Below, one piece after another: positions 51,051 to 60,935 of a stretch of DNA of 64,000 nucleotides (position 1 is its first letter; each line of letters opens with the position of its first letter). The DNA is from Mariniflexile litorale (GTDB lineage Bacteria > Bacteroidota > Bacteroidia > Flavobacteriales > Flavobacteriaceae). The notes below the pieces were generated by a model that searched no databases, was not told the DNA's origin, and worked only from the letters and a program-made list of their open reading frames with translations. Where the stretch lies: contig NZ_CP155618.1 of NCBI RefSeq assembly GCF_031128465.2, positions 1,559,501 through 1,623,500 of the forward strand. The letters are read 5' to 3'. The position numbers were made by a program, and so were the translations under genes.

Positions 51051-52274
51051 CTAATATTTAGCCATCTTTTGATATTTAATACATATAGCAAAAAAAATAG
51101 AAGGCAAAATTGTAAATAAAAAATTTCCAGATAATGTTATAATAATTAAAAACACGATTAAAAACATTATTAGAAGTTTGTCCTTTTTCATTGGCACGAA
51201 AAACTCACGAAAAATAAAGAATATAAAAAATACTAATCCAGGGATACCTAGAAATAAATATAAATCTAAAAATTCTGAATGTGCATTAAAAGTCATTAAG
51301 TCTGATCCTCCAAAGAAATAATTTATTGGAGACCAATTATTTCTTATATTTTCAATACCCTTAAAAAACAATTCATTTCTCCTAGAACTTAATAGAGTTA
51401 TAAAACCACCTTCTTTCAAAATATTTTGCCAAAAAGGAAAAATATTTGCAAAAAAAATGGTGATTGTTTTATAAAAAACAATAAGAAATAACAGGAAGGT
51501 TAAAACTAAAAATTTATATATTTTTTGATTAGTAAATACTATAATATATACTCCAAGAAGTACAACATTATACACTAATATAATTTTTGTCCCTATTAAA
51601 AGAGATGACAAAACTAGAAAGAAAAGTTCGAGCAAATCTATAAGTTTTCTATATTCGTGATATTTATAAAGTATTAAAGCAATTAGAGGCATGTACAAAT
51701 AACTTAAATCTCCAGGATGGAGGAATATGCCACAATAACCAAAACGATTTGAAAATGTATACGATTTGAATAGATTAATCTCAAAAATAAAGCCCAACAA
51801 CATCAAAATAATGTTAAAATATAGAAGCAGCTTGAAAATAAAAAAAAGTGTTTTTAACAACTTAAATTTAACAATATCTGAAAATGTTGTTATATAAAGA
51901 ACAAAAATAGGCAAATACATATATCTTAAAAAAAAAGATAAATTGCCTTGTTCTAATATATGTAATTGTTCAAAAGATATTAATTTGTTTTGAATAAATT
52001 GAGAAATTAAAAAACTTATTAAAAGTACGCAAATTGAAAGGCTAATCTTTTTTTTATTTAAAAGAAAAATTACAAAATAAACAAATAAAGCTGCTTTAAT
52101 AATTCTTGAAAAACTGAATGGAGCAGAATATAATTCTGCATCTTTTAACTTAGCCAACAATTCACCAATAAATAATAATATCACTGAAATAGAACTTATT
52201 GCAATAGTTATATTTGGTTTGAATGTGCTTTTTAATCCAACAAAGTCTTGTATCTCTCGCTTATTAATTTCCAT
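51051..52274 (-). CDS. O-antigen polymerase/ligase-like membrane protein
   Basis: 407 residues with about 11-12 membrane helices. A large loop near the C-terminal third carries GGFITLLSSRRNELFFKGIE and AHSEFLDLYLFLGIPGLVFF, the H-containing block typical of Wzy/WaaL-type proteins. It likely polymerises or ligates the glycan. It overlaps the glycosyltransferase gene upstream by 43 bases. Confidence 0.8.
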   Translation of the reverse strand: MEINKREIQDFVGLKSTFKPNITIAISSISVILLFIGELLAKLKDAELYSAPFSFSRIIKAALFVYFVIFLLNKKKISLSICVLLISFLISQFIQNKLISFEQLHILEQGNLSFFLRYMYLPIFVLYITTFSDIVKFKLLKTLFFIFKLLLYFNIILMLLGFIFEINLFKSYTFSNRFGYCGIFLHPGDLSYLYMPLIALILYKYHEYRKLIDLLELFFLVLSSLLIGTKIILVYNVVLLGVYIIVFTNQKIYKFLVLTFLLFLIVFYKTITIFFANIFPFWQNILKEGGFITLLSSRRNELFFKGIENIRNNWSPINYFFGGSDLMTFNAHSEFLDLYLFLGIPGLVFFIFFIFREFFVPMKKDKLLIMFLIVFLIIITLSGNFLFTILPSIFFAICIKYQKMAKY

Positions 52275-53314
52275 GTATAGTATTTCAATGAAATAGCTTT
52301 CATCTTTGCTGAATTAATTTTTAAAATCGTATTGTCTCTTTGGATTAAATTCAAGTTGTTTACTAATTCAATTTCATTTTTAAAATAAAGTGCTTCTTGT
52401 TGTGTAGTATACCTGTTGTAAGAAACATCAAAAGCTAGTATAGGTAGTTCTAGACTCATAGCTTCTACTAATGAAGGATTAGTGCCACCTGCACTGTGTC
52501 CATGAATATATAAATAACAATTGCTCCTTAATTCGTTAAGTTTTATTTGATCATATATTGGATCTAATAAAAAAACATTATTATAATTTTTATATTTCAT
52601 TTTTAAAGTCTTTCCATATTCATTGTTATTCCAATTGCCGACAATAATAAGATTGAAATTAGTTTGTGCGAAAGCTTTTAAAACAACATGAATGTTATTT
52701 TCTGGCTCTATTCTACAAACTTTAAAAGCATATTCCTTCGGAATATTAAACATTTTAATAGTATGATTCTGTAACTGCTTTTTAAATACATGGTCACCAC
52801 CATAAGCAATTAAACTACTTTTTTTATTATAAACTTTCTCAACGTGTTTTTGAATACCTTTATTGTCAACCACTACATTATGGCTAAAATTTACAGCAAT
52901 CTTTTCTTGTAATTTTAAGTATTTTTTTGCCAAATTTCCCCATTTGTCCCTTTTCCATTCCAGTCCATCAATATTTGTAATTATCTTTTTCCCTGTAAAT
53001 ATTTTAATAAATGGTAATATAAAGGCACCACTTACCCCTAAAACCAATATAACATCCGCATAAAAAAGTGAGTGAATGATTGACAATATATCATATGGAA
53101 TACTCGACTTGCCATTTGCACTTAATGGTAAATATACGAGTCTTACTTTATTGTATGTTCTTGGTTTATTTTTATAGCTTATAGAACTACAGTAAACTGT
53201 AAAATCAAAATTCTTGTTTAGGTTCTTGACTAAGTGTTCTACTAAGGTCTCAAAACCACCGTATTTTGCAGGTAGACCAACGGTTCCTATAACCGCAACT
53301 TTTTTATTTTTCAA
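52232..53314 (-). CDS. Glycosyltransferase family 4 (DUF1972/GT1-type)
   Basis: 360 residues. N-terminal DUF1972-type block VAVIGTVGLPAKYGGFETLV with LVKNLNKNFDFTVYCSS, later HGHSAGGTNPSLVEAMSLEL with a GT-B nucleotide-sugar site. No ATG begins the frame. A TTG at 53314 overlaps the upstream stop codon by 11 bases and gives MKNKKVAVIGTVGLP. GTG at 53326 and TTG at 53344 are alternatives. Likely a rhamnosyl- or similar transferase of the surface glycan. Confidence 0.85.
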   Translation of the reverse strand: MKNKKVAVIGTVGLPAKYGGFETLVEHLVKNLNKNFDFTVYCSSISYKNKPRTYNKVRLVYLPLSANGKSSIPYDILSIIHSLFYADVILVLGVSGAFILPFIKIFTGKKIITNIDGLEWKRDKWGNLAKKYLKLQEKIAVNFSHNVVVDNKGIQKHVEKVYNKKSSLIAYGGDHVFKKQLQNHTIKMFNIPKEYAFKVCRIEPENNIHVVLKAFAQTNFNLIIVGNWNNNEYGKTLKMKYKNYNNVFLLDPIYDQIKLNELRSNCYLYIHGHSAGGTNPSLVEAMSLELPILAFDVSYNRYTTQQEALYFKNEIELVNNLNLIQRDNTILKINSAKMKAISLKYYTWKLISERYKTLLD

Positions 53315-54602
53315 AACTATTTTCACTTTTAATACTAAACACAAATATAAGTGTAATAAATAACCATAATCCCTTTTGATTTTCTAAAATAGATTCTGTT
53401 ATTGATACTGTTGCAAGCAAATAAACTATAATAGCTCCAAAATAGAACTTTTGTTTATAGCAAACCCAAAAAACAAATATAAAAAGTGCCAATAGCAATA
53501 ATAATCCAAGAATACCATTATAAATTAACGTTTCTAAATATTGGTTGTGTGCGTTATAATTACTTTCAGCAGCTATGGTTAAATTATACTTTAAATAAGC
53601 GTTATTAAAAACATCAATATTTCTTCCTGAACCTATTCCAAACAACCAATGCTCTTTAGCAATCTCATTATACAATGCTTTACCACAAGCATATCTAAAA
53701 GAAGTGCCTCCATAACTTAAATTATACGCCTCTGTATTTAAATTTATGGCGTCAAAAAAACGTTTTCTATTTACATAATTTATACTTAACTCAAGAATAA
53801 TCATTGAACTAATTAAAATAAAAAAAGCAAATAGTATCTTAAATTTCTTTTGCTTAATAACATATCTTAAAACTATAAAACTAGAGCTTACTAAAGTAAA
53901 AAAAATAACATTTCTTGAAGATAAGGCGAGCATAAATACAAATACCAATAAACTTATGATTATAGCCTTGACGTTACTTTTGAAAACTCTTACATTATTA
54001 ATATTTAAAAATTGTAATATACCTAAATGAAAAACTATTGAGCAAACTAAAGCAAATAATGTAGGATGAAACTCAATAGGTTTTACTAAAAGATGATTTG
54101 AGAAATACCAATCATTAAAATGGTTTAGGCCCCTGCCAACTCCAATCCCTTCTATGGCATTTATATAAAAAGCATTTGAAACACAAATTAATATAGCTAA
54201 AAAAACACCGTTAATAAATATCTTAACCAATAATTTATAATATTGATTAATAAGTTTATAATTAAAAAGCAACGGGAATAAAATTAAAGCAGTCCTTCTG
54301 CCATATTCCTTTACTGCTTCTGCCATAAAAATGCTTTCTTGGTTTGTAAAATTAAATCCTCTTAAAACAAAATAGAAGTAAAAAATAAGTATTAAAATAT
54401 ATGCTATTTTAAAGTTTTTAACCTTAAAATTTTCCAAGAACTCATTTCTGTCAAAATTAAAGATCCATCCAACAATTAATAGAATTAAGCCAATATTATT
54501 ATACCTAATTTTAAATGGTAATAAAAACAAAAACAATGAAAGACCATACACATATATCTTTTCTTTGTTTTTTATGATTGTACTTAAAATTATTCCTTTC
54601 AT
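53304..54602 (-). CDS. O-antigen ligase/polymerase family protein
   Basis: 432 residues with about 12 membrane helices. The Wzy_C/WaaL block is AAESNYNAHNQYLETLIYNG with ILGLLLLLALFIFVFWVCYK, preceded by a loop with WLFGIGSGRNIDVFNNAYLK. It probably joins or extends glycan units in the periplasm. It is the second such protein in the operon (with 51051 and 55707). The stop overlaps the next gene's TTG start by 11 bases. Confidence 0.88.
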   Translation of the reverse strand: MKGIILSTIIKNKEKIYVYGLSLFLFLLPFKIRYNNIGLILLIVGWIFNFDRNEFLENFKVKNFKIAYILILIFYFYFVLRGFNFTNQESIFMAEAVKEYGRRTALILFPLLFNYKLINQYYKLLVKIFINGVFLAILICVSNAFYINAIEGIGVGRGLNHFNDWYFSNHLLVKPIEFHPTLFALVCSIVFHLGILQFLNINNVRVFKSNVKAIIISLLVFVFMLALSSRNVIFFTLVSSSFIVLRYVIKQKKFKILFAFFILISSMIILELSINYVNRKRFFDAINLNTEAYNLSYGGTSFRYACGKALYNEIAKEHWLFGIGSGRNIDVFNNAYLKYNLTIAAESNYNAHNQYLETLIYNGILGLLLLLALFIFVFWVCYKQKFYFGAIIVYLLATVSITESILENQKGLWLFITLIFVFSIKSENSFEK

Positions 54603-54627
54603 TAATTATTAAACTACTATAAAAAAA

Positions 54628-55728
54628 TTAAATATTTTCTATCAATTCTAAACAAGCTTTTTTGTAATTTGTATAACTAAACTTTTTAGATTTGTTTTTT
54701 GCCTCAATTTTGAATTTTTGATGTATATCGGGGTTGTTATATAAATATAATATTTTCGTGCTAATCATATCAATATCTAATGTATCCAAACAAAATCCAT
54801 TTAGGTTATTATCCACTATTTCAGTAGGCCCGCCAATGTTTGGAACAATGGCTGGTAAACCATATTCAAAACCTTCTAAAATAGTTAATCCAAATGTCTC
54901 AACCCAATATTTTGGTATGGACAAATTAAGTAACACATCAGAATTTCGATAAATATCATGGACGTTATATTTTTGATTACTTATAAAATGAAGGTTATCT
55001 AAGTTATCATGTTCTAAAATAAAAGCATCAATATCTTCTTTTGCTCCATTTAACATCATAAAGAATTGAATTTTAGGAAAGTACTGCAATTTTTTTGCTA
55101 ATTCTGTAAAATTATAAACTCCCTTAAAAGATTTTAACGAACCCACAAATGAAACGTTAAATGTGTTTAACTTAACTCCTATCTGTTTTTCTTGTATTAT
55201 AAAGTTAGTAAACTGTTTATCTAATGAATTATATATTGTTTTTTTAGGTACTTTACTAGAGTCTTCACTTTTTATAAAGTCTGAAACAAAAATATTATAG
55301 TGGCTGAAAATTTCAGAAAATTTAAAAAATACTATTTTAAGGAAATTAGCACTTCTTCGTGATTCATGTATATAATAAACAACTTTGTTTCCTGTTATTC
55401 TTGCGGCTATTGCAGCTGAGCAAGGATAAATTGTATTGATTATAAAAATGCAATCTTTTTTATAGTACAATAATGCTTTTAAAAAAATTTGTAACTGAAA
55501 CCAAATTAAATAAAACAATGTCAAACCCTTGTTTTTATGAAAGTTATAAGAAACATAATTGTAATTAACATTGAGATTAGATAAAAACCCTTTCGTTTCT
55601 TTGTTAACCATTAAGTCAACTTCATGACCTGCTTCTAAAAACACCTTAATCATTGTTTTTAACATATTCGGAGAGCCACTAAAATCATTAAGTAAGTGTA
55701 CACAAACTATTCTCTTTTTTTTTGCCAT
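54628..55728 (-). CDS. Glycosyltransferase family 4
   Basis: 366 residues, GT-B fold. N-terminal VCVHLLNDFSGSPNMLKTMI, C-terminal nucleotide-binding block NVSFVGSLKSFKGVYNFTEL and the donor-binding VETFGLTILEGFEYGLPAIV with NIGGPTEIVDNNLNGFCLD. Sugar unknown. The ATG at 55728 overlaps the 3' end of the polymerase-like gene by 22 bases. Confidence 0.9.
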   Translation of the reverse strand: MAKKKRIVCVHLLNDFSGSPNMLKTMIKVFLEAGHEVDLMVNKETKGFLSNLNVNYNYVSYNFHKNKGLTLFYLIWFQLQIFLKALLYYKKDCIFIINTIYPCSAAIAARITGNKVVYYIHESRRSANFLKIVFFKFSEIFSHYNIFVSDFIKSEDSSKVPKKTIYNSLDKQFTNFIIQEKQIGVKLNTFNVSFVGSLKSFKGVYNFTELAKKLQYFPKIQFFMMLNGAKEDIDAFILEHDNLDNLHFISNQKYNVHDIYRNSDVLLNLSIPKYWVETFGLTILEGFEYGLPAIVPNIGGPTEIVDNNLNGFCLDTLDIDMISTKILYLYNNPDIHQKFKIEAKNKSKKFSYTNYKKACLELIENI

Positions 55729-56849
55729 CTTACTTTAATAATTTTAACCAAATAAACCTTATCATTTCCAGTAATAAGGTAATAAAAATATAATATTGAA
55801 ATAAAGGAAGTAGAATATAGTATTTGTTCTAATTGACCTAACAAGATAATAGAAATCATAAATAAAGTTACTCTGATTGAAATTTTATAATTTTTAAATG
55901 CCATTTTAAACGATAAAAAAACAAAATATAACACTCCAAAAACACCAAAAGCTGCCCAATAATTTACAAACAAATTATCTTCCGCGCTATTTAAACCTCC
56001 AAACCAAAAGCCTTCTTTTTTTATCTCTAATATTTTAAATGCATTATTATGAATACGAGAAAACAAATTACTTCTAAACTCCCAAGTTTGCATTTGCTTC
56101 CAATTCTCCGGCAAAAGCATACTCGGATAAAAAACAAAAATCACCAAAATAAATAAAGCCAAACCAAGCCCAAAAGATATTAATAATTTATTGAAGAAAG
56201 TTCGTTTTGACATCAAAATAGTGCTAATTAATAAAGCACTGGATATTAAAAGAACTGAACTTGTTCGAGTAAAATAATATGAAACACATATTATAATAAA
56301 AGAAAAAAACATATAGGTTTTATACTTGTTTAGGTAGGCAATAAAAAAACCAAATAAAAGCATGAATGAAAAATAATTAGGGTTGTTCAACCCTATTTTA
56401 TATAAAATGGTTCCGTCATCATAAAAATTATTATTCACAATCCCTAAGAACACTAATATGGCCATTATTATTGGAAAATAAATAAAATATTTACACATTG
56501 AAAGACTTAGGTAAGTTTGCGTTTCCTCGCTTAAATGAGCGTAAATAATGGCTAAAAATAGGAGTATAAATACGTCTAAAGTAAATTTATTAATCCCTGT
56601 AATTATAGTAGTTGCAATTAAAATAAAAAAAAAATAAAAAGCGATTCTAGGTATTAAAATACTTTTATATCCATAGATGAATAATACAAAAACAAAAGAA
56701 AGAAGAAGTATTCTGAAGGCAAAAATGCCTATTTGTAAAATTTTAATTTCATTAAAAACTTCCAATAACGAAATTGGGAAAAGCATCATTAAAAACAGAA
56801 AGCTTGAAATAAATAATCCGTAATATCTAATCTTAATAGCCTTATTCAA
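55707..56849 (-). CDS. O-antigen polymerase-like membrane protein
   Basis: About 380 residues with about 10-12 membrane helices, Phe/Ile-rich; it carries LINLNNPNYFSFMLLFGFFI-like and WFGGLNSAEDNLFVNYWAAF blocks, the latter a candidate active loop. The frame extends to a TTG at 56897, but the TTG at 56849 overlaps the upstream flippase stop by 8 bases and begins MNKAIKIRYYGLFISS. It is the third polymerase/ligase-like protein of the cluster. Whether all three are active is unclear. Confidence 0.72.
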   Translation of the reverse strand: MNKAIKIRYYGLFISSFLFLMMLFPISLLEVFNEIKILQIGIFAFRILLLSFVFVLFIYGYKSILIPRIAFYFFFILIATTIITGINKFTLDVFILLFLAIIYAHLSEETQTYLSLSMCKYFIYFPIIMAILVFLGIVNNNFYDDGTILYKIGLNNPNYFSFMLLFGFFIAYLNKYKTYMFFSFIIICVSYYFTRTSSVLLISSALLISTILMSKRTFFNKLLISFGLGLALFILVIFVFYPSMLLPENWKQMQTWEFRSNLFSRIHNNAFKILEIKKEGFWFGGLNSAEDNLFVNYWAAFGVFGVLYFVFLSFKMAFKNYKISIRVTLFMISIILLGQLEQILYSTSFISILYFYYLITGNDKVYLVKIIKVRWQKKRE

Positions 56850-58056
56850 ATTCAAATGATATTTTATTGGTAAATATACTGTGGAATAAACAACCAAACA
56901 TTAATATCAAATATAAAAACGTATATCCAATTTTTATATAAACTAAATTTAAAATTGAAAAATCATTTGATAATACCAAAAATAAAAAAGCAAAGTAAAA
57001 AACTGTTGATATCAAATTCGCATAAAACATTTGTTTATGTCTGTCAAAAGCAAATAAAACACTATAAATAGGTCCAATTATTGCGTAAGGAATTAGCGCA
57101 AATAATATAATCTGCATAGGGAAAACTAGATATGTGTATTTTTCAAATAGGAATGGAATTATATATGGTAATAAAAAATATGATATTAAGATAAACAATC
57201 CGATAAAGGAAATATTAACCAATAAATGTCTTTTTGCGTGTTTAATAAGTTGAACTTTATTTTTTTTATCTCTAATATAATCTGGAAACAGCATTTCCAA
57301 TATACCTCCAGGAATGACCAAACTAAGCGAATAAACCAAAATTATAATCCCATATTCGCCTACTGTCTCCAGCCCAGAATAGGATTCAATTATAAATCGA
57401 TCAAAATTATTTGCTATAAACTCAAAAAAATTAGTGAGATATATAATAATTCCAGTTTTAAAGAACAAAAATGCATAGCCTTTAAAATTTAAAGTTTCTT
57501 TTATGGTTCGCAGTTTTATTTTTTGAAAATAGTAAGTAAAAATTATTGATGTTGCGATAAAAAAAGCCATTCCGAGCCCTGCTAAACCAAAAAAATACAA
57601 TCCAATAATAGGTAATAATATAGGCAATACACCACCATAAAAGGATGCGCTGATGAAGCTGCTTATTTGATTAGTCCCCCTTAAATAGACTCTTAAAAGA
57701 GTAAACGATGCCAAAAAAACACCTCCTATAGCATAAAGTAAATAAAACCAGTCTAAGCCGTATCTTATCAAAAAAAAAGCTAAAATAAATACCGAAACAA
57801 CTGTATTAATGTATGCGCAAATGCTCAATCTTAATAAATTTAAATCTTCATTCTTGGACTCAGGTAATCTTCTGTCAAGAGCATTTCGAAACCCTAAATT
57901 TGCGAATTGAAACGTCCCAGATATCGATTTAGCAATATTATAACGCCCTAATTCTGATAAACTCAAAAACTTAATTGCAATAAATGTCAAAACCAAATTT
58001 AACACTTGCATAAAAGCTGATGTAGATAAATATTTGATTATCTTTTTAAGATTCAA
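56842..58056 (-). CDS. Wzx-type oligosaccharide flippase
   Basis: 404 residues with about 12 membrane helices. NLKKIIKYLSTSAFMQVLNL then LTFIAIKFLSLSELGRYNIA is a typical MATE-like flippase start. It moves the lipid-linked repeat unit across the inner membrane for polymerisation. The start is TTG at 58056 and overlaps the upstream stop by 11 bases. Very AT-rich. Confidence 0.87.
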   Translation of the reverse strand: MNLKKIIKYLSTSAFMQVLNLVLTFIAIKFLSLSELGRYNIAKSISGTFQFANLGFRNALDRRLPESKNEDLNLLRLSICAYINTVVSVFILAFFLIRYGLDWFYLLYAIGGVFLASFTLLRVYLRGTNQISSFISASFYGGVLPILLPIIGLYFFGLAGLGMAFFIATSIIFTYYFQKIKLRTIKETLNFKGYAFLFFKTGIIIYLTNFFEFIANNFDRFIIESYSGLETVGEYGIIILVYSLSLVIPGGILEMLFPDYIRDKKNKVQLIKHAKRHLLVNISFIGLFILISYFLLPYIIPFLFEKYTYLVFPMQIILFALIPYAIIGPIYSVLFAFDRHKQMFYANLISTVFYFAFLFLVLSNDFSILNLVYIKIGYTFLYLILMFGCLFHSIFTNKISFEFE

Positions 58057-59494
58057 AACGTCTTACAATTAGTTGAGATATTTCATTAACAAAATTATCA
58101 TTTACTTTTTTTTCATATACGGCAGTGCCTTTGTGAGTATACAATAGATAAGCTTGGATATATTTTTTAGGATCTATTGAATCAATTTTGTCTATTTCAG
58201 TTGTTATCTTATCAAACAATTGATTAAAGCCATTTAAAACCACACAATTTGGATGAGTTTCATAAAAAACCCTACCCAATAAAAAGGTTTTTTTACCCAT
58301 AATCAATGATTCATAACCCATCGTATTGGTTATGGTAATAACTCCTTTTGAAAGTTTAATTAATTGTTTAGCCTTAACATTGTGGTGGACTAATTTAACA
58401 TTGGGGATGGCTTTTATTTTTTTATAAAAATCTATCTCACTAAAACCAACGGCGCTTGGGTGTTCTTTTACCAGCAACGTATAGCAATATGGTAGCTGAA
58501 TGGCTATGTTTAAAATGTTATAATATTCATCTATATGTTGAGGCGCCAAAACTGAAGTTGAAGATTCGGGGTGAAAATGAATGGGATATATTAAATATTT
58601 TCCATTAGTATTAATTTCTTCAATGTCCTTTATACTATATAATGAATTTATTCGCCCTAACCTAATTTTTCTACGAATGTTTCTTTTAAAATATGCTAAA
58701 TTAATTTTTAAAGCAGGATTCTGAAAATTATAACGGTTCTCATTTATTCCGTACGTTAAAAAATATTTTAACAAGGATAGAATCTGGAATACTTTAGAAG
58801 TATTAAAATATTTCGAGAACAAACTTATATTAAGTAATTTTCGCTCGTTCTTCATATAATCGGGCTCAATGGCTATAAAATTATTATAGTAGCCGTCAAC
58901 CCATTTTTTATCTTTTTCATCAACCTGGAGTTCTCCTTTAGTTATTTTATAATAATTATCCATAATAGACTTACTATCATAAAACGGATTAGGTTCAACA
59001 CAAAAACGATTAGGTAATGCTGTAGCAGTAATTCCAAAATAATTTACTTGATATTTTTGCCCAATTGTATAGGCGGAATACGCAAAAAAATTAGTAATAC
59101 CCTCGTAGAGTATTGTGTGAATTTGTTTCGTAGAAAAAATCTCTTCAAAAAAGTTTAAAAGATTTGCTATTACCGATTTAAAATATTCAACTCCTTTCGC
59201 TTTGTGTAACCCATACATATTAATTCTTTCAAAATCTGAAAAAAATAACATCCATAGATTTTTATTATAAAGTTCTTTTGATTTAATCTCTATATTATTG
59301 GGATATTTTTTAAAATAATCCGAAAATATTAAAATCTCATCATCCTTATCAAAACAATCCTTATAATCCCAAAAGGTTAAAGTACTGTCTAGTGCATAGG
59401 TTATTTTATGACCTTGTTTTTTTAATCTTTTACCAATTTTTGTGTATGTATAACCATAATTTGGAGCCTGATTTATTAATATTAAAATATTCAT
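58046..59494 (-). CDS. Capsule-synthesis-like glycosyltransferase (KpsC/KpsS-like)
   Basis: 482 residues with no membrane segment. The C-terminal half resembles the capsule-polysaccharide synthesis (KpsS/KpsC) pattern: YLIYPIHFHPESSTSVLAPQ, YTLLVKEHPSAVGFSEIDFY, then KGVITITNTMGYESLIMGKK. These match a GT-B-type donor site with HP and Gly-Tyr-Glu/Ser elements. It could transfer Kdo or another nonulosonate, which fits the Pse genes upstream, but this is inference. The N-terminal 250 residues are not recognised. Confidence 0.68.
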   Translation of the reverse strand: MNILILINQAPNYGYTYTKIGKRLKKQGHKITYALDSTLTFWDYKDCFDKDDEILIFSDYFKKYPNNIEIKSKELYNKNLWMLFFSDFERINMYGLHKAKGVEYFKSVIANLLNFFEEIFSTKQIHTILYEGITNFFAYSAYTIGQKYQVNYFGITATALPNRFCVEPNPFYDSKSIMDNYYKITKGELQVDEKDKKWVDGYYNNFIAIEPDYMKNERKLLNISLFSKYFNTSKVFQILSLLKYFLTYGINENRYNFQNPALKINLAYFKRNIRRKIRLGRINSLYSIKDIEEINTNGKYLIYPIHFHPESSTSVLAPQHIDEYYNILNIAIQLPYCYTLLVKEHPSAVGFSEIDFYKKIKAIPNVKLVHHNVKAKQLIKLSKGVITITNTMGYESLIMGKKTFLLGRVFYETHPNCVVLNGFNQLFDKITTEIDKIDSIDPKKYIQAYLLYTHKGTAVYEKKVNDNFVNEISQLIVRRFES

Positions 59495-59504
59495 TAATAT
59501 ATAT

Positions 59505-60380
59505 TTATTTAATAATCAATCGATTAATATAATTGGAATAATCGGTATCATGGGTGATAGGCTCAGGAATATATTTAATATAGCCAATCGGTGATATGGA
59601 ATATTGTATTTGTAATAAAAGTCTATTTTCCGATTTAGGTAACATCCCTTTATGAATACCATAAGTGTCTTCTAAAAAGGCATGTCCTTTTGGATAAACT
59701 AAAGTTAAAATATCATTTTTATTAAAGTTATGTTCAACTTCATCATCAGTAAGTCTTCTAATTTTTCTTAGTTTATTGGCGTAAACAGAGTTTCTAACAT
59801 ATATATGTGGTCCAGATTCTTCAGTCACATCAGTTAAATATATAAACAATTTACAAAATTTGATATCATCATTATCCCTATGAAAATTTTGTGCCTCTTG
59901 AGCTTTATTTCTCCCTCCAAAAGACCACCACGCGTTCACATTGCTAATAGTTGGTGTAGTGCCTAAATAATCTTTCACGATATCTAATACAGAAGCGTTA
60001 TTCGCAATCTCAAAAATAATTTTTTGTTTAACTAAATCTTCTCTCTTAAAACTTGCAGTATGCGTTTTATCAGTAACTTCGTTTACATAAAATTCAACTA
60101 ATTCAGGACACCAAGTATCATGACATTTTAAGTTTTTAATATTATTTGTGATTTCTTCAATTGTTTGATCATCAAGTATTTTCCCTAAATATGTAATACC
60201 AGTTTCCTTTAATTCTGATTTATGTTTTTGGAGGTGTTCAATTTTAAAGAAATTATAATTTCCTTTTAATTTCTTTGATAATATCATTTTAGATACAATA
60301 CTTTGAACCAAACTTCTCAGTTTTGTATTTGATAATTTAGAATAAAAAATTCCTTTAGCTCTATGGTAATAATAAGACAT
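59505..60380 (-). CDS. PhyH-like Fe(II)/2-oxoglutarate dioxygenase
   Basis: 291 residues. The iron-binding facial triad is suggested by FHRDNDDIKFCKLFIYLT (His-x-Asp) and DTYGIHKGMLPKSENRLLLQ (distal His, then Arg for 2-oxoglutarate). VTEESGPHIYVRNSVYANKL is typical of the phytanoyl-CoA dioxygenase family. In a glycan cluster it may hydroxylate a sugar or lipid. Follows the KpsS-like gene by 10 bases (upstream of it). Confidence 0.8.
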   Translation of the reverse strand: MSYYYHRAKGIFYSKLSNTKLRSLVQSIVSKMILSKKLKGNYNFFKIEHLQKHKSELKETGITYLGKILDDQTIEEITNNIKNLKCHDTWCPELVEFYVNEVTDKTHTASFKREDLVKQKIIFEIANNASVLDIVKDYLGTTPTISNVNAWWSFGGRNKAQEAQNFHRDNDDIKFCKLFIYLTDVTEESGPHIYVRNSVYANKLRKIRRLTDDEVEHNFNKNDILTLVYPKGHAFLEDTYGIHKGMLPKSENRLLLQIQYSISPIGYIKYIPEPITHDTDYSNYINRLIIK

Positions 60381-60434
60381 TTTAACGAAAATTTAGTTTT
60401 TACAAACTTAAGAAATTAAACCGTCGAGAAGACT

Positions 60435-60923
60435 TTATTTATTGTGTGTTTTTTTTTCTAATTTTTTTAATGATTGTCCTACAATTATACTATTTGGTTC
60501 TATGTTTTTTGTAATAACAGTTCCAGCACCAATAATAGAATTTTTTCCAATGGTTACACCTCCTAAAATTATTGCATTTGTTGCAATCCAAACACCATCT
60601 TCTATAATTATTGGTTTTGCTATATGCTTATACGGTGGGGCTCCATTTAAGTTTAAACCTGCAGTTTCAATTATAACTCCTTTAGAAATACGCACATAAT
60701 TACCTATTTTTATTTGGCTCATAGCGCCTAAAGTAGAATATGGTCCGATTGTTGTATTGTTTCCTACTGAAATATTTTCTCCATATTTTATTTCAACACT
60801 CCAATGCCCTGTTGTATCCTTTCCTAAATCTTTTATTAGAGTTTTAAGTTTTAGATGACTTAATTTTCTTTGGAAGAATAGATGAACTCTATATAAAAAC
60901 TTTAATAGTGTTTTAAAACCCAT
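60435..60923 (-). CDS. Hexapeptide-repeat acyltransferase (WbbJ-like)
   Basis: 162 residues. Left-handed beta-helix with IEIKYGENISVGNNTTIGP-type repeats, then IIEDGVWIATNAIILGGVTI and GKNSIIGAGTVITKNIEPNS, the coenzyme A-binding end of acetyltransferases. Likely acetylates a sugar of the surface glycan. Next to pseI on the same strand (12-base gap). Confidence 0.85.
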   Translation of the reverse strand: MGFKTLLKFLYRVHLFFQRKLSHLKLKTLIKDLGKDTTGHWSVEIKYGENISVGNNTTIGPYSTLGAMSQIKIGNYVRISKGVIIETAGLNLNGAPPYKHIAKPIIIEDGVWIATNAIILGGVTIGKNSIIGAGTVITKNIEPNSIIVGQSLKKLEKKTHNK

Positions 60924-60935
60924 TATAAATGTTTA

